DNA from: Arthrobacter sp. Soc17.1.1.1
GTDB taxonomy: Bacteria > Actinomycetota > Actinomycetes > Actinomycetales > Micrococcaceae
Assembly: GCF_036867195.1 (NCBI RefSeq)
Contig: NZ_JBAJII010000001.1
Span: forward strand, 2,852,001 to 2,916,000
Direction of reading: 5' to 3'
DNA length: 64,000 nucleotides
The translations under genes were made by a program, and so were the position numbers. The notes under the pieces were generated by a model. It did not search any database. It was not told the origin of the DNA and was given only the letters and a program-made list of their open reading frames with translations. Shown here piece by piece: positions 28,232 to 38,666 of the stretch (within the stretch, counting starts at the first letter, position 1; each line of letters starts with the position of its first letter).

Positions 28232-28804
28232 CTAGCTCGGGACGGTGAGGGCTGCCATGACGCGCTCGGTGACCTCGTCGATCGACCCGAGGCCGTCGAC
28301 CTCGGTCACGATGCCCCGCTCCGCGTAGCGCGAGACCACGGCTTCGGTCTGGTCGTGGTAGAGCCCGAGGCGGTGACGGATGACCTGCTCCTTGTCGTCG
28401 GAGCGCCCGTCGAGGGAGGCGCGACCGAGGAGTCGCTTCACGAGCTCCTCGTCGTCGGCCGTGAGCTGGAGGACCACGTCGAGTTCGAGGTCGTTCTCCC
28501 GGAGGATGTCGTCGAGCTCGGCGACCTGGGCCGCGGTGCGCGGGTAGCCGTCCAGGAGGAAACCCTCCTGCACGTCGTCCGCCGCGAGGCGGTCGCGCAC
28601 CATGCTGTTGGTGACGCTGTCCGGGACGAAGTCCCCCGCGTCCATGTACGTCTTGGCCTCGATGCCGAGGGGCGTCTCGCGCTTGACGTTGTCCCGGAAG
28701 ATGTCGCCGGTGGAGATGGCGACGACCCCGAGGCGCTCCGAGATGCGGGCGGCCTGCGTGCCCTTGCCCGAGCCGGGAGGACCGATGATCAGCATTCTGG
28801 TCAA
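28232..28804 (-). CDS. adk: adenylate kinase (short-lid form)
   Basis: The 190-residue enzyme interconverts ATP, ADP and AMP. The P-loop is MLIIGPPGSGKGTQ, the AMP site reads STGDIFRDNVK, and FLLDGYPRTAAQ is the Adk signature. The lid is short (GRASLDGRSDDKEQVI) without zinc cysteines. I place the start at TTG 28804, where TTGA overlaps the secY stop and AAGGG lies at the right distance; ATG 28795 would be too far from it. It lies between secY and map, the normal order. Confidence 0.95.
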   Translation of the reverse strand: MTRMLIIGPPGSGKGTQAARISERLGVVAISTGDIFRDNVKRETPLGIEAKTYMDAGDFVPDSVTNSMVRDRLAADDVQEGFLLDGYPRTAAQVAELDDILRENDLELDVVLQLTADDEELVKRLLGRASLDGRSDDKEQVIRHRLGLYHDQTEAVVSRYAERGIVTEVDGLGSIDEVTERVMAALTVPS

Positions 28805-30111
28805 CGCAACAACCCTTCGTAGTGACGCTGCTGGAGCTGGGCGTCGATCTGCTTCACGGTCTCGAGCCCCACACCGACCATGATGAGGATCGATGTGCCA
28901 CCGAACGGGAAGTTCTGGTTGGCTCCGATGGCCACGAGGGCGATCAGCGGGATCAGCGCCACGAGACCGAGGTAGATGGCACCCGGCAGTGTGATGCGGG
29001 AGAGCACGTACTGCAGGTACTCCGCCGTCGGCCGGCCGGCGCGGATGCCGGGGATGAATCCACCGTACTTCTTCATGTTCTCGGACACCTCGTCCGGGTT
29101 GAACGTGATGGCCACGTAGAAGTAGGTGAAGAAGACGATGAGCAGGAAGTACATCGCCATGTAGAGGGGGTGGTCCCCACTGGTGAGGTACGTGGTGATC
29201 CAGTTGACCCACCCGGCCGGGGCGGTGCCGTCCTGGGGTGTGTTGAACTGGGCGATCAGGCTCGGCAGGTACAGCATCGAGGACGCGAAGATCACGGGGA
29301 TGACACCCGCCATGTTCACCTTGATCGGGATGTACGTGCTGCTGCCGCCGAGGGTGCGGCGACCGACCATGCGCTTGGCGTACTGCACCGGGATGCGGCG
29401 CTGCGACTGCTCCACGAAGATCACGAGGGCGACGACGACGACGCCCATGGCGAGCACGAAGGCGAAGACGGTGGCGCCCTGGGTGCGGAGGATCTCGCCC
29501 AGCGAGGTGGGGAATCCGGCGGCGATGGCCGTGAAGATGAGCAGCGACATGCCGTTGCCCACGCCCTTCTCGGTGATGAGCTCGCCCATCCACATGATGA
29601 GGCCGGTACCGGCCGTCAGGGTGATGATCAACAGGACGATGGTGATCAGCGAGTCGTCCGGGATTAGCGGCACGGGGCAGTTGCCGAGCAGCGCGCCGGA
29701 CCGGGCGAGCGAGACGAGGGTGGTGGCGTTCAGCAGGCCGAGCGCGATCGTGAGGTAGCGCGTGTACTGGGTCAGCCTGGACTGGCCCTGGGCGCCTTCC
29801 TCATGGAGCTCCTGGAAACGGGGGATGACCACCCGGAGGAGCTGCGTGATGATGCTCGCCGTGATGTACGGCATGATGCCCAGCGCGAAGATGGAGACCT
29901 GGAGGAGGGCGCCGCCACTGAAGAGGTTGACGAACTGGTAGAGCCCGCCCTCGGTGTTGCCGAGAGCCAGGCACTGCTGGACGTTCCCGTAGTCGACGCC
30001 CGGGGCGGGGATGAAGGCCCCGAGGCGGAAGATGGTGATGATTCCCAGCGTGAACAACAGCTTGCGCCGCAAGTCTGGCGTCCGGAATGCCCGGCCAATA
30101 GCGCTAAGCAA
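28801..30111 (-). CDS. secY: preprotein translocase channel SecY
   Basis: The 436-residue channel has ten membrane spans and forms the Sec pore with SecE and SecG. It begins LSAIGRAFRTPDLRRKLLFTLGIITIFRLGAFIP; the plug and lateral-gate region includes LFSGGALLQVSIFALGIMPYI. PEEIA-type FNPDEVSENMKKYGGFIPGIRAG is the conserved cytoplasmic loop. The start is TTG 30111 with GGAGG six bases upstream; a longer frame upstream has no conservation. It heads secY-adk-map and is separated from rplO by an intrinsic terminator. Confidence 0.96.
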   Translation of the reverse strand: MLSAIGRAFRTPDLRRKLLFTLGIITIFRLGAFIPAPGVDYGNVQQCLALGNTEGGLYQFVNLFSGGALLQVSIFALGIMPYITASIITQLLRVVIPRFQELHEEGAQGQSRLTQYTRYLTIALGLLNATTLVSLARSGALLGNCPVPLIPDDSLITIVLLIITLTAGTGLIMWMGELITEKGVGNGMSLLIFTAIAAGFPTSLGEILRTQGATVFAFVLAMGVVVVALVIFVEQSQRRIPVQYAKRMVGRRTLGGSSTYIPIKVNMAGVIPVIFASSMLYLPSLIAQFNTPQDGTAPAGWVNWITTYLTSGDHPLYMAMYFLLIVFFTYFYVAITFNPDEVSENMKKYGGFIPGIRAGRPTAEYLQYVLSRITLPGAIYLGLVALIPLIALVAIGANQNFPFGGTSILIMVGVGLETVKQIDAQLQQRHYEGLLR

Positions 30112-30162
30112 GCGTCCTCCTGAAGGTCTGTTGGTCCTGACGCGGACCGTACACAACAACCG

Positions 30163-30168
30163 AGTCTA
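30163..30168 (-). promoter_or_regulatory. possible -10 box for secY-adk-map
   Basis: TAGACT (leftward) lies about 50 bases before the secY start and just after the rplO terminator. It has no recognisable -35. The same hexamer precedes tuf and rpsL. Confidence 0.3.
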
Positions 30169-30220
30169 ACGGTTGGTCACCGGTGCTCGAGAACCGGCGG
30201 GTGATGGGTGGCTGTAGCCG

Positions 30221-30265
30221 AAAAAAGACTCCTGGCGGGCCGGCCGAGCCAGCCCACCAGAAGTC
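30221..30265 (-). terminator. intrinsic terminator between rplO and secY
   Basis: Arms 30227-30240 and 30252-30265 form a 14-bp RNA stem, all paired when two G-U pairs are counted, with an 11-base loop. Six T residues follow leftward (30226-30221). This is a textbook Rho-independent terminator inside what is normally one spc operon. Confidence 0.85.
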
Positions 30266-30332
30266 TAGTTCCTCAGTGCCGTGGATCACAGCCTCCCTCC
30301 CCCGGACGCGCCGGGAGAGGGAGACTCATGAC

Positions 30333-30830
30333 CTACAGCTCGGTGACGGTCCCGCCGGCTGCGGCGATCTTCTCAGCAGCGGATGCGGAGAAGGCGTCGG
30401 CCGAGACGTTCACGGCCACCGTGATCTCGCCGGTCCCCAGCACCTTGACGGGCTGGTTCTTGCGGACGGCGCCGTTGGCCACCAGGCTCTCCACGGTGAC
30501 GTCGCCGCCGGCCGGGTAGAGCTCGGACAGCTTGTCCAGGTTCACGACCTGGAACTCGACGCGGAACGGGTTCTTGAAGCCGCGCAGCTTGGGGAGGCGC
30601 ATGTGCAGCGGCAGCTGGCCGCCGGCAAATCCTGCCTTCACCTGGTAGCGGGCTGCGGTTCCCTTGGTACCACGGCCTGCGGTCTTACCCTTCGAACCCT
30701 CACCACGGCCGACACGGGTCTTCGCCGTCTTGGCACCCGGTGCGGGGCGGAGGTGGTGGACCTTGAGCGCGTGGACGCGCTCGGCCTTGGCCTCGGTTGC
30801 GGCCGGAGCCGCGCTGTTGTTCTCTGCCAT
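30333..30830 (-). CDS. rplO: 50S ribosomal protein L15
   Basis: The 165-residue protein has an Ala/Glu-rich N-terminal arm of about 20 residues before the conserved [36 protein letters not shown]. The C-terminal domain ends [24 protein letters not shown]. The ATG overlaps the rpmD stop by one base (TAATG). It is the last gene of the rplN-rplO unit before a strong terminator. Confidence 0.97.
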   Translation of the reverse strand: MAENNSAAPAATEAKAERVHALKVHHLRPAPGAKTAKTRVGRGEGSKGKTAGRGTKGTAARYQVKAGFAGGQLPLHMRLPKLRGFKNPFRVEFQVVNLDKLSELYPAGGDVTVESLVANGAVRKNQPVKVLGTGEITVAVNVSADAFSASAAEKIAAAGGTVTEL

Positions 30831-31051
30831 TAGTTGGCCTCCTCAACCTTCAAGAGGTGCGGAACCGTGTTGATCATGCCGACGGTGACGGCATCCGCTT
30901 CACGGACCACGGTGTGGCCGATCCGCTTCAGGCCGAGCGACCGCAGCGTGTCGCGCTGGTTCTGCTTGCCGCCAATGGCGGACTTGATCTGGGTGATCTC
31001 CAGCTTCGCGGTGCTGACGCGCACGCGCTTCGGGGTGATCGCGGTCATCAC
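30830..31051 (-). CDS. rpmD: 50S ribosomal protein L30
   Basis: The 73-residue L30 carries [31 protein letters not shown], the ferredoxin-like fold signature. Two adjacent ATGs are possible (31051 or 31048); the first overlaps the rpsE TGA in ATGA. It is coupled to rplO downstream by TAATG. The order rpsE-rpmD-rplO is standard. Confidence 0.96.
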   Translation of the reverse strand: MMTAITPKRVRVSTAKLEITQIKSAIGGKQNQRDTLRSLGLKRIGHTVVREADAVTVGMINTVPHLLKVEEAN

Positions 31052-31785
31052 GCACCTGCCTTCTGAGCTGCGATCGCGCGCAGCATCTGGTGGGATGCGA
31101 CCTCGTCCAGCGGCAGGCCGCGGCGGGCCGCGACTGCCTGGGGCTCTTCGAGGCGCTTCAGCGCGTCAACGGTCGCGTGGACGATGTTGATGGCGTTCGC
31201 GGAACCGAGCGACTTGGAGAGGACGTCGTGGATGCCGACGCACTCCAGGACCGCACGCACCGGACCACCGGCGATGACGCCGGTACCCGGGGAGGCGGGA
31301 CGCAGGAGGACGACGCCGGCTGCTGCCTCGCCCTGCACCAGGTGCGGGACGGTGCCACCGATGCGCGGGACGCGGAACATCGTCTTCTTGGCTTCCTCAA
31401 CGGCCTTCTGGATGGCGGAGGGGACTTCCTTCGCCTTGCCGTAGCCGACGCCGACCATGCCGTTGCCGTCGCCTACCACCACGAGGGCGGTGAAGCTGAA
31501 GCGGCGGCCGCCCTTGACGACCTTGGCAACACGGTTGATGGTGACGACGCGTTCGATGAACTTGTCCTTGTCGTCGTTGCGTCCGCCGTCGCGGCCACCA
31601 CGGGAGTTGCCGTCGCGGCCACCGCGGGCGTTGCCGCCACGCTCGCCGCCGCGGGCGTTGCCGCCGCGGCCACGGTTCGCGTCAGCAGACGCGGTGTCCG
31701 TCGTGCCTGCAGCCGGAGCGTCGGCCGCGGGCTGCTCTGTAGCCGTATTCAATGGGGCTTCCTTTGCCTTGTTCTCCTCGGTCAC
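31048..31785 (-). CDS. rpsE: 30S ribosomal protein S5 with RGG-rich N-terminal extension
   Basis: The 245-residue S5 has a canonical body from about residue 73 ([46 protein letters not shown]). In front lie about 70 extra residues: an Ala/Thr/Glu stretch, then seven RGG- or RGR-like units between about 38 and 70, as in [21 protein letters not shown]5 lines the mRNA entry channel with S3 and S4, so the tail probably projects near incoming mRNA. E. coli S5 is 167 residues. The gene is coupled to rplR and rpmD by ATGA overlaps. Confidence 0.96.
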   Translation of the reverse strand: MTEENKAKEAPLNTATEQPAADAPAAGTTDTASADANRGRGGNARGGERGGNARGGRDGNSRGGRDGGRNDDKDKFIERVVTINRVAKVVKGGRRFSFTALVVVGDGNGMVGVGYGKAKEVPSAIQKAVEEAKKTMFRVPRIGGTVPHLVQGEAAAGVVLLRPASPGTGVIAGGPVRAVLECVGIHDVLSKSLGSANAINIVHATVDALKRLEEPQAVAARRGLPLDEVASHQMLRAIAAQKAGA

Positions 31786-32165
31786 AGTGCCAGCCCACCT
31801 TCACGTGCGCCGTCTGCGATTGCTGCAACGCGACCGTGATACTTGTTGCCGCCGCGGTCGAAGACGACCGCTTCGACGCCGGCAGCCATGGCACGCTCTG
31901 CAACGAGTTCGCCAACGCGCTTGGCCTTGGCGGTCTTGTCACCGTCGAATGCACGGAGGTCCGCTTCGAGGGTGGAGGCCGACGCTACGGTCACGCCCTT
32001 GGTGTCGTCGACGACCTGCACGAAGACGTGGCGGGCCGAACGGTTGACCACCAGGCGGGGACGGACGGCCGTACCCGACACGCGCTTGCGCACGCGGAGG
32101 TGGCGGCGCCCACGCGAGGCGGACTTGCTCTTCGAGCTGCGCTTCTTGTTGATGCTCAGACCCAT
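31782..32165 (-). CDS. rplR: 50S ribosomal protein L18
   Basis: The 127-residue protein binds 5S rRNA in the central protuberance. It begins [32 protein letters not shown], and the signature [20 protein letters not shown] follows. The C-terminus ends [25 protein letters not shown]. The stop overlaps the rpsE start, and rplF lies two bases upstream. Confidence 0.97.
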   Translation of the reverse strand: MGLSINKKRSSKSKSASRGRRHLRVRKRVSGTAVRPRLVVNRSARHVFVQVVDDTKGVTVASASTLEADLRAFDGDKTAKAKRVGELVAERAMAAGVEAVVFDRGGNKYHGRVAAIADGAREGGLAL

Positions 32166-32167
32166 GG

Positions 32168-32704
32168 TTACTTACCAGCCTTTCCGACCTTGCGGCGGAT
32201 GATCTCGCCTGCGTAGCGGATGCCCTTGCCCTTGTAGGGGTCGGGCTTGCGCAGCTTGCGGATGGTTGCAGCGACCTCGCCGACCTGCTGCTTGTTGATG
32301 CCTGCGACCGAGAGCTTCGTGGGGCTGTCGACGGTCAGGGTGATGCCCTCGGGTGCCTCGACGGCGACCGGGTGGCTGTACCCCAGAGCGAACTCGAGGT
32401 CGTTGCCCCTGGCCTGGACACGGTAACCCGTGCCCACGATCTCGAGGTTCTTCTTGTAGCCCTCGGTGACTCCGACGATCATGTTGGAGATCAGCGTGCG
32501 GGTCAGGCCGTGCAGCGACCGGGATTCGCGCTCGTCGTTCGGGCGCGTGACGGTCAGCGTGCCCTCGTCCAGGGTGACCTCGATGGGGCTGGGAACCGTG
32601 TGGCTCAGCTCGCCCTTCGAACCCTTGACGGAGACCTCGTTACCGTTGACCTTGACCTCGACACCGGCGGGAACGGCGATGGGGAGACGTCCAATACGTG
32701 ACAT
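32168..32704 (-). CDS. rplF: 50S ribosomal protein L6
   Basis: This 178-residue two-domain protein sits near the factor-binding site. [28 protein letters not shown] and the C-terminal signature [19 protein letters not shown] are present. Length is normal. It lies 18 bases after rpsH in the spc operon. Confidence 0.97.
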   Translation of the reverse strand: MSRIGRLPIAVPAGVEVKVNGNEVSVKGSKGELSHTVPSPIEVTLDEGTLTVTRPNDERESRSLHGLTRTLISNMIVGVTEGYKKNLEIVGTGYRVQARGNDLEFALGYSHPVAVEAPEGITLTVDSPTKLSVAGINKQQVGEVAATIRKLRKPDPYKGKGIRYAGEIIRRKVGKAGK

Positions 32705-32722
32705 TATTCTTTCCCTTTCCCG

Positions 32723-33121
32723 TTACCAGACGTAGGCGAGGACTTCCCCACCCACACCCTTCTTGGATGCCTGGCGGTCGGTGAGCAGACCGGAGGACGT
32801 GGACAGGATGGCGATGCCGAGGCCGCCGAGCACGTGGGGCAGGTTCGTGGACTTGGCGTACACGCGCAGACCGGGCTTGGAGATACGGCGGATGCCGGCG
32901 ATGGAACGCTGGCGGTCCGGTCCGAACTTGAGGTCGATGGTCAGCTTCTTGCCGACCTCCGCTTCCTCTTCCTTCCAGCCGGCGATGTAGCCCTCGGCCT
33001 TCAGGATGTCCGCGACGCGGGCTTTCAACTTGCTGTACGGCATGGACACGGAGTCGTGGTAAGCCGAATTGGCGTTGCGCAGACGCGTGAGCATGTCTGC
33101 GACAGGATCTGTCATTGTCAT
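32723..33121 (-). CDS. rpsH: 30S ribosomal protein S8
   Basis: The 132-residue S8 is a central-domain 16S rRNA binder and in E. coli the spc-operon repressor. It reads [25 protein letters not shown] and contains [35 protein letters not shown]. Two ATGs six bases apart are possible. An 87-base gap separates it from rplE; rpsN (S14) is missing from its usual place there. Confidence 0.96.
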   Translation of the reverse strand: MTMTDPVADMLTRLRNANSAYHDSVSMPYSKLKARVADILKAEGYIAGWKEEEAEVGKKLTIDLKFGPDRQRSIAGIRRISKPGLRVYAKSTNLPHVLGGLGIAILSTSSGLLTDRQASKKGVGGEVLAYVW

Positions 33122-33208
33122 GTGGGCTCTTGCCCTTCCTCGAAACGGTTTCCGGGCTCCGGACGGCACTCAGGGTGCCGGCTGGAGTGGACCTGCAACG
33201 TAGTTAGA

Positions 33209-33784
33209 TTAATCTTCGGATTTGAAGGGGAAGCCGAGTGCCTTGAGGAGCGCGCGGCCCTCGGCGTCGGTCTTGGCGGTGGTGACGACGGTGATGTCCA
33301 TGCCACGCACGCGGTCGATACGGTCCTGGTCGATCTCGTGGAACATGGACTGCTCCGTGAGGCCGAACGTGTAGTTGCCGTTGCCGTCGAACTGCTTGCC
33401 GTTGAGGCCGCGGAAGTCGCGGATACGGGGCAGGGCGAGGGAGATCAGGCGGTCCGTGAATTCCCACATGCGGTCGCCACGCAGGGTGGCGTGCGCGCCG
33501 ATCGGCATTCCTTCGCGGAGCTTGAACTGCGCGATGGACTTGCGGGCCTTCGTGACCTGCGGCTTCTGGCCCGTGATCGCGGTGAGGTCCTTGACGGCCC
33601 CGTCGATCAGCTTGGAGTCCTTGGCGGCGTCACCGACACCCATGTTCACGACGACCTTCACCAGGCGCGGGACCTGGTTGACGTTGGCGTAGTTGAACTC
33701 TTCCTGCAGGGTGGCCTTGATCTCGGACGCGTAGCGCGCCTTGAGACGGGGAAGAACCCGGGTTTCTGCGGTTTCGACAGTCAT
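33209..33784 (-). CDS. rplE: 50S ribosomal protein L5
   Basis: The 191-residue protein binds 5S rRNA and touches P-site t[28 protein letters not shown] is the family signature, with [25 protein letters not shown] downstream. The ATG overlaps the rplX stop (TAATG). The next gene is rpsH; no S14 gene is present in the gap. Confidence 0.97.
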   Translation of the reverse strand: MTVETAETRVLPRLKARYASEIKATLQEEFNYANVNQVPRLVKVVVNMGVGDAAKDSKLIDGAVKDLTAITGQKPQVTKARKSIAQFKLREGMPIGAHATLRGDRMWEFTDRLISLALPRIRDFRGLNGKQFDGNGNYTFGLTEQSMFHEIDQDRIDRVRGMDITVVTTAKTDAEGRALLKALGFPFKSED

Positions 33785-34158
33785 TACAGATCCTTCCCTG
33801 ATGACTTGGCCACGCGGATGCGGACAACACGCTCGCGGCCGTCACGCTCGACGGTCTCGGTGCGGTATCCGACGCGGGTCGGCTTCTTGGTCTCGGGATC
33901 GACGACCGCGACGTTGCTGATGTGCACGGGGGCCTCGACCACCTCGATGCCACCGGTCTTCGTGCCGCGCTGCGACTGCCCGACCTTGGTGTGCTTGGTG
34001 ATCCGGTTGATACCCTCCACGAGCACGCGGTTGGTGTCCGGGAACACCTTCAGTACCTTGCCCTGCTTGCCGCGGTCTCCGCCGCGCTCCTGCCGGGCTC
34101 CGGTGATGACCTGGACGAGGTCACCCTTCTTGATCTTGAGCTTTGTCTTCTGTGCCAT
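33784..34158 (-). CDS. rplX: 50S ribosomal protein L24
   Basis: The 124-residue protein starts large-subunit assembly at the polypeptide exit. It shows the KOW motif [33 protein letters not shown]. An RRT-type basic C-terminus ([20 protein letters not shown]) completes it. It lies three bases downstream of rplN and overlaps rplE. Confidence 0.97.
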   Translation of the reverse strand: MAQKTKLKIKKGDLVQVITGARQERGGDRGKQGKVLKVFPDTNRVLVEGINRITKHTKVGQSQRGTKTGGIEVVEAPVHISNVAVVDPETKKPTRVGYRTETVERDGRERVVRIRVAKSSGKDL

Positions 34159-34161
34159 GGA

Positions 34162-34530
34162 CTACAGCACCTCCGGCGCCAGCGAGATGATCTTCATGAA
34201 ACGCTTGTCGCGGAGCTCGCGACCGACAGGGCCGAAGATACGGGTACCGCGGGGGTCGCCGTCGTTCTTCAGGATCACTGCTGCGTTCTCATCAAACTTG
34301 ATGTAGGAACCGTCCGCACGGCGGCGTTCCTTCTTGGTGCGGACGATGACCGCCTTGACGACGTCGCCCTTCTTGACGTTGCCGCCGGGGATCGCGTCCT
34401 TCACGGTGGCGACGATGACGTCTCCGATGCCTGCGTAGCGGCGCCCGGATCCTCCGAGAACGCGGATGGTCAAGATCTCCTTGGCACCCGTGTTGTCGGC
34501 GACCTTTAGCCGCGACTCCTGCTGAATCAC
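34162..34530 (-). CDS. rplN: 50S ribosomal protein L14
   Basis: The 122-residue protein forms an inter-subunit bridge. [37 protein letters not shown] is strongly conserved. Start is GTG with AGGAG seven bases before. It is the first gene of the spc unit. The 271 bases between its start and the rpsQ terminator hold no gene, and I found no convincing promoter there. Confidence 0.98.
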   Translation of the reverse strand: MIQQESRLKVADNTGAKEILTIRVLGGSGRRYAGIGDVIVATVKDAIPGGNVKKGDVVKAVIVRTKKERRRADGSYIKFDENAAVILKNDGDPRGTRIFGPVGRELRDKRFMKIISLAPEVL

Positions 34531-34801
34531 TTATTACTCCTGTCGTCGCGCCGGTTCTCTCATCGAGCCTTGCGGAACGGATATGGGTGGGCCCCGTAAT
34601 ACTGGTACTCAGCACGTGCACGCCTGGGCGCGCGGCTGTGCGTGGCTCTTCTGCACAGTGGATTCGTGGTGAACAAGATTATCGGGCTTTTGCCTATTTG
34701 CCCGGTGTGAAGGAACCCTGAGAAGGAGACCCGGCGAGGGTGACCTCGAGAGGGCATGCGCCAGCCCACCAGACAGACAAGATTCTCATGGTATCGCGAA
34801 A

Positions 34802-34833
34802 ATGCCCCGGACACGAAATCGTGTCCGGGGCAT
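34802..34833 (-). terminator. intrinsic terminator after rpsQ
   Basis: Perfect 15-bp arms, ATGCCCCGGACACGA and its complement, meet at a very short loop. Leftward the stem runs into TTTTCGCG. It ends the rpsJ-rpsQ unit before rplN. Confidence 0.8.
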
Positions 34834-34877
34834 CGTCGGGTGGGGGTCGGCTGGGCCGGCCCCGATGCTGCCTGGTG

Positions 34878-35189
34878 CTACTTGGCCTTCTCGATGACCT
34901 CGACCAGGCGCCACCGCTTGGTGGCGGACAGGGGCCGGGTCTCGCTGATCAGGACCATGTCGCCGATACCGGCGGTGTTGTTCTCGTCGTGCGCCTTGAC
35001 CTTGGAGCTGCGGCGAAGCACCTTGCCGTACAGGGCGTGCTTCACGCGGTCCTCGACCTCGACGACGATGGTCTTCTCCATCTTGTCCGACACGACGTAG
35101 CCACGGCGTACCTTGCGGTAGCCGCGCGAGTTGGCGTCGTGGACGGCCTTCTCGGTTCCTACGGTCGTCTCGCTCTGCTGCTCACTCAT
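34878..35189 (-). CDS. rpsQ: 30S ribosomal protein S17
   Basis: The 103-residue protein has the S17 core [43 protein letters not shown] and [23 protein letters not shown]. An N-terminal arm of about 24 residues precedes it. The ATG overlaps the rpmC stop in ATGA. It is last in the S10 unit. Confidence 0.97.
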   Translation of the reverse strand: MSEQQSETTVGTEKAVHDANSRGYRKVRRGYVVSDKMEKTIVVEVEDRVKHALYGKVLRRSSKVKAHDENNTAGIGDMVLISETRPLSATKRWRLVEVIEKAK

Positions 35190-35527
35190 TTGGCGTCCTC
35201 CTCAGAAGCCTCGGTGTCCACGGACGGTGCGTCCTTGGAGGCCTTCTTGGCTTTCTTGGGCTTCTCCTCCTTCGCAGGCTTCGCTTCCTCGACGGGAGCG
35301 ACGACCTCGGGGCGGATGCCCAGTTCACGCTCGCGCAGCACCGTGTAGATGCGGGCGATGTCGCGCTTGACCGAGCGAAGGCGCCCGTGGCTTTCGAGCT
35401 GGCCGGTGGCCGACTGGAAACGGAGGTTGAACAGCTCCTCCTTGGCCTTGCGCAGTTCTTCCACCAGACGGTCCTTATCGAAGCCGTCCAGCTGGTCTGT
35501 TGCCAGTTCCTTTGAACCCAGAGCCAT
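35186..35527 (-). CDS. rpmC: 50S ribosomal protein L29 with charged C-terminal extension
   Basis: The L29 two-helix core ([52 protein letters not shown]) occupies about residues 20-72. A Lys/Glu/Ala tail of about 40 residues follows, making 113 in all against 63 in E. coli. L29 lies by the polypeptide exit tunnel, where nascent-chain factors dock, so the tail may be accessible to them. It is co-translated with rplP and rpsQ. Confidence 0.95.
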   Translation of the reverse strand: MALGSKELATDQLDGFDKDRLVEELRKAKEELFNLRFQSATGQLESHGRLRSVKRDIARIYTVLRERELGIRPEVVAPVEEAKPAKEEKPKKAKKASKDAPSVDTEASEEDAK

Positions 35528-35529
35528 AA

Positions 35530-35946
35530 CTATTCACCACCCTCACGACGCACGATGCGTGCCTTCAACGGCAGCTTGTGGATCGCGAGGCGCAGGGCTT
35601 CGCGGGCTACCTCTTCGGAAACACCGGACAGTTCGAAGAGAACACGCCCCGGCTTGACGTTGGCCACCCACCACTCGGGCGAACCCTTACCGGAACCCAT
35701 GCGGGTCTCGGCAGGCTTCTTGGTCAACGGGCGGTCCGGATAGATGTTGATCCAGACCTTGCCGCCACGCTTGATGTGACGGGTCATGGCGATACGAGCG
35801 GACTCGATCTGACGGTTGGTGACGTAGGCCGGGCTCAGAGCCTGGATACCCCACTCACCGAAGCTGACCTCGGTACCGCCGGTTGCAGCGCCCGAACGAC
35901 CCGGGTGGTGCTGCTTACGGAATTTGACGCGACGTGGGATAAGCAT
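35530..35946 (-). CDS. rplP: 50S ribosomal protein L16
   Basis: The 138-residue protein is close to the A-site tRNA elbow. [37 protein letters not shown] opens it, and [35 protein letters not shown] is the signature. The start is directly after the rpsC stop. Length is normal. Confidence 0.97.
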   Translation of the reverse strand: MLIPRRVKFRKQHHPGRSGAATGGTEVSFGEWGIQALSPAYVTNRQIESARIAMTRHIKRGGKVWINIYPDRPLTKKPAETRMGSGKGSPEWWVANVKPGRVLFELSGVSEEVAREALRLAIHKLPLKARIVRREGGE

Positions 35947-36792
35947 TTAAGCCTGTCCTCCTTCAGCCGCAGCCGGAGCTGCGGCGGTCTCGGCGGGTGC
36001 CGAGGCACCCTGGCCCTCGGAGCGCTCAGGCGCACGACGACGACGGTCGCCTCCACGGTCGCCACCACGGTCGGCGCCGGCAGGGCCACGGCCCGGACGG
36101 TCTCCACCGCGGCCGCGGGAAGGAGCTGCTGCAGCCTGGGCTGCGAGTTCCTTCGCCGTGACGTCACCCTTGTAGATCCAGACCTTCACGCCGATGCGGC
36201 CGAAGGTGGTCTTCGCTTCGAAGAAGCCGTAGTCGATGTTGGCGCGGAGCGTGTGCAGGGGAACGCGTCCCTCGCGGTAGAACTCCGAACGGCTCATTTC
36301 TGCGCCACCCAGGCGACCGGAGCACTGGACACGGATGCCCTTGGCGCCGGCACGCTGTGCGGACTGCATGGCCTTCTTCATCGCACGGCGGAACGCCACG
36401 CGTGAGGAGAGCTGCTCGGCGATGCCCTGGGCGACGAGCTGAGCCTCGATCTCGGGGTTCTTGACCTCGAGGATGTTCAGCTGGACCTGCTTGCCGGTGA
36501 GCTTCTCGAGCTCGCCGCGGATGCGGTCCGCCTCTGCTCCACGGCGGCCGATGACGATGCCGGGACGTGCCGTGTGGATGTCCACGCGGACGCGGTCACG
36601 GGTACGCTCGATCTCGACCTTGGCGATGCCGGCGCGGTCCATGCCGGTCGACATCAGCTGGCGGATCTTGATGTCTTCGCGGACGAAGTCACGGTAGCGC
36701 TGGCCCGGCTTGTTGCTGTCGGCGAACCAGTGTGACCGGTGGTCAGTGGTGATGCCGAGTCGGAACCCGTGCGGGTTTACTTTCTGTCCCAC
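35947..36792 (-). CDS. rpsC: 30S ribosomal protein S3 with RG-rich C-terminal extension
   Basis: The 281-residue S3 is canonical to about residue 215: [23 protein letters not shown], a KH domain with [18 protein letters not shown], and [26 protein letters not shown]. The last 65 residues are Arg/Gly-rich ([28 protein letters not shown]) and then Ala/Glu-rich. S3 forms the mRNA entry site with S4 and S5, which also carries an RGG tail here. The gene abuts rplV and rplP. Confidence 0.96.
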   Translation of the reverse strand: MGQKVNPHGFRLGITTDHRSHWFADSNKPGQRYRDFVREDIKIRQLMSTGMDRAGIAKVEIERTRDRVRVDIHTARPGIVIGRRGAEADRIRGELEKLTGKQVQLNILEVKNPEIEAQLVAQGIAEQLSSRVAFRRAMKKAMQSAQRAGAKGIRVQCSGRLGGAEMSRSEFYREGRVPLHTLRANIDYGFFEAKTTFGRIGVKVWIYKGDVTAKELAAQAAAAPSRGRGGDRPGRGPAGADRGGDRGGDRRRRAPERSEGQGASAPAETAAAPAAAEGGQA

Positions 36793-37158
36793 TTAGCGGA
36801 CCTCCACTTTCTGAGGGGTAGCGACGACAACCGTGATGTGGCTGGTCCGCTTGTTGATGCGGAACGCGCGGCCCTGGGCACGCGGACGGAACCGCTTCAT
36901 CGTGGGGCCTTCATCGACGAATGCTTCGCTGATGATGAGGTTGTCCTCGTCGAAGGCGACGCCGTCACGGTCCGCGAGGACGCGGGCGTTGGCCATCGCT
37001 GACTGGACCACCTTGAATACCGGCTCCGAAGCAACCTGTGGGGCAAACTTCAGAATAGCCAGAGCCTCATTCGCCTGCTTACCACGAACAAGGTTGACGA
37101 CGCGCCGGGCCTTCATAGGCGTTACGCGGATATGACGCGCAATAGCCTTGGCTTCCAT
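36793..37158 (-). CDS. rplV: 50S ribosomal protein L22
   Basis: The 121-residue L22 lines the nascent-peptide tunnel with its beta-hairpin. [29 protein letters not shown] opens it, and [25 protein letters not shown] is the tunnel-loop region where macrolide-resistance changes occur; no deletion or insertion is apparent. It lies between rpsS and rpsC. Confidence 0.97.
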   Translation of the reverse strand: MEAKAIARHIRVTPMKARRVVNLVRGKQANEALAILKFAPQVASEPVFKVVQSAMANARVLADRDGVAFDEDNLIISEAFVDEGPTMKRFRPRAQGRAFRINKRTSHITVVVATPQKVEVR

Positions 37159-37195
37159 TGCTTTCCTTCTCTCGTCTTAGCCGTAAGAGCAGCGC

Positions 37196-37477
37196 CTAGC
37201 GGCGCTTGCCCTTGCGGTCGTCCTTAACATGGCCGCGGAAAGTCCGCGTGGGAGCGAATTCGCCGAGCTTGTGCCCGACCATCGACTCGGTGACAAACAC
37301 CGGGATGTGCTTGCGTCCGTCGTGCACCGCGATCGTGTGCCCGAGCATGTCGGGGACGATCATGGAGCGGCGGGACCACGTCTTGATGACGTTCTTCGTG
37401 CCCGATTCGTTCTCGCGAGCGACCTTTACGTAAAGGTGCTGATCGACGAAGGGGCCTTTCTTCAGGCTGCGTGGCAT
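37196..37477 (-). CDS. rpsS: 30S ribosomal protein S19
   Basis: The 93-residue head protein is near-invariant: [19 protein letters not shown], then [14 protein letters not shown] [32 protein letters not shown]. It pairs with S13 at the head of the small subunit. The normal order rplB-rpsS-rplV is kept. Confidence 0.98.
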   Translation of the reverse strand: MPRSLKKGPFVDQHLYVKVARENESGTKNVIKTWSRRSMIVPDMLGHTIAVHDGRKHIPVFVTESMVGHKLGEFAPTRTFRGHVKDDRKGKRR

Positions 37478-37489
37478 GTCTCCAGGCTC

Positions 37490-38329
<840 letters not shown>

Positions 38330-38360
38330 AACTCAATTCCTCGTTAAAGTGGTCTCCGCT

Positions 38361-38666
38361 CTAGGAGAGCGGACCGCCGAAGATGTCGATCGAGCCCTCT
38401 TTGAGGGACACGATGGCACGCTTGGTGCCCTTGCGCTGGCCCCAGCCGAACTTGGTGCGCTTGCGCTTGCCAACCCGGTTGATGGTGTTGATGGAGTCGA
38501 CCTTCACGGAGAAGATCTTCTCGACCGCCAGTTTGATTTCTTCCTTGTTCGAGCGGGGGTCGACCAGGAAGGTGTACTTGCCTTCGTCGATCAGGCCGTA
38601 GCTCTTCTCCGAGACGACGGGTGCAATGACGACGTCGCGCGGATCCTTTGCGATGGTGCCGCTCAC
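38361..38666 (-). CDS. rplW: 50S ribosomal protein L23
   Basis: The 101-residue protein sits at the tunnel exit and docks trigger factor and [55 protein letters not shown] is typical; the trigger-factor site is the exposed Glu-containing VVSEKSY loop. The ATG overlaps the rplD stop (ATGA). Confidence 0.97.
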   Translation of the reverse strand: MSGTIAKDPRDVVIAPVVSEKSYGLIDEGKYTFLVDPRSNKEEIKLAVEKIFSVKVDSINTINRVGKRKRTKFGWGQRKGTKRAIVSLKEGSIDIFGGPLS

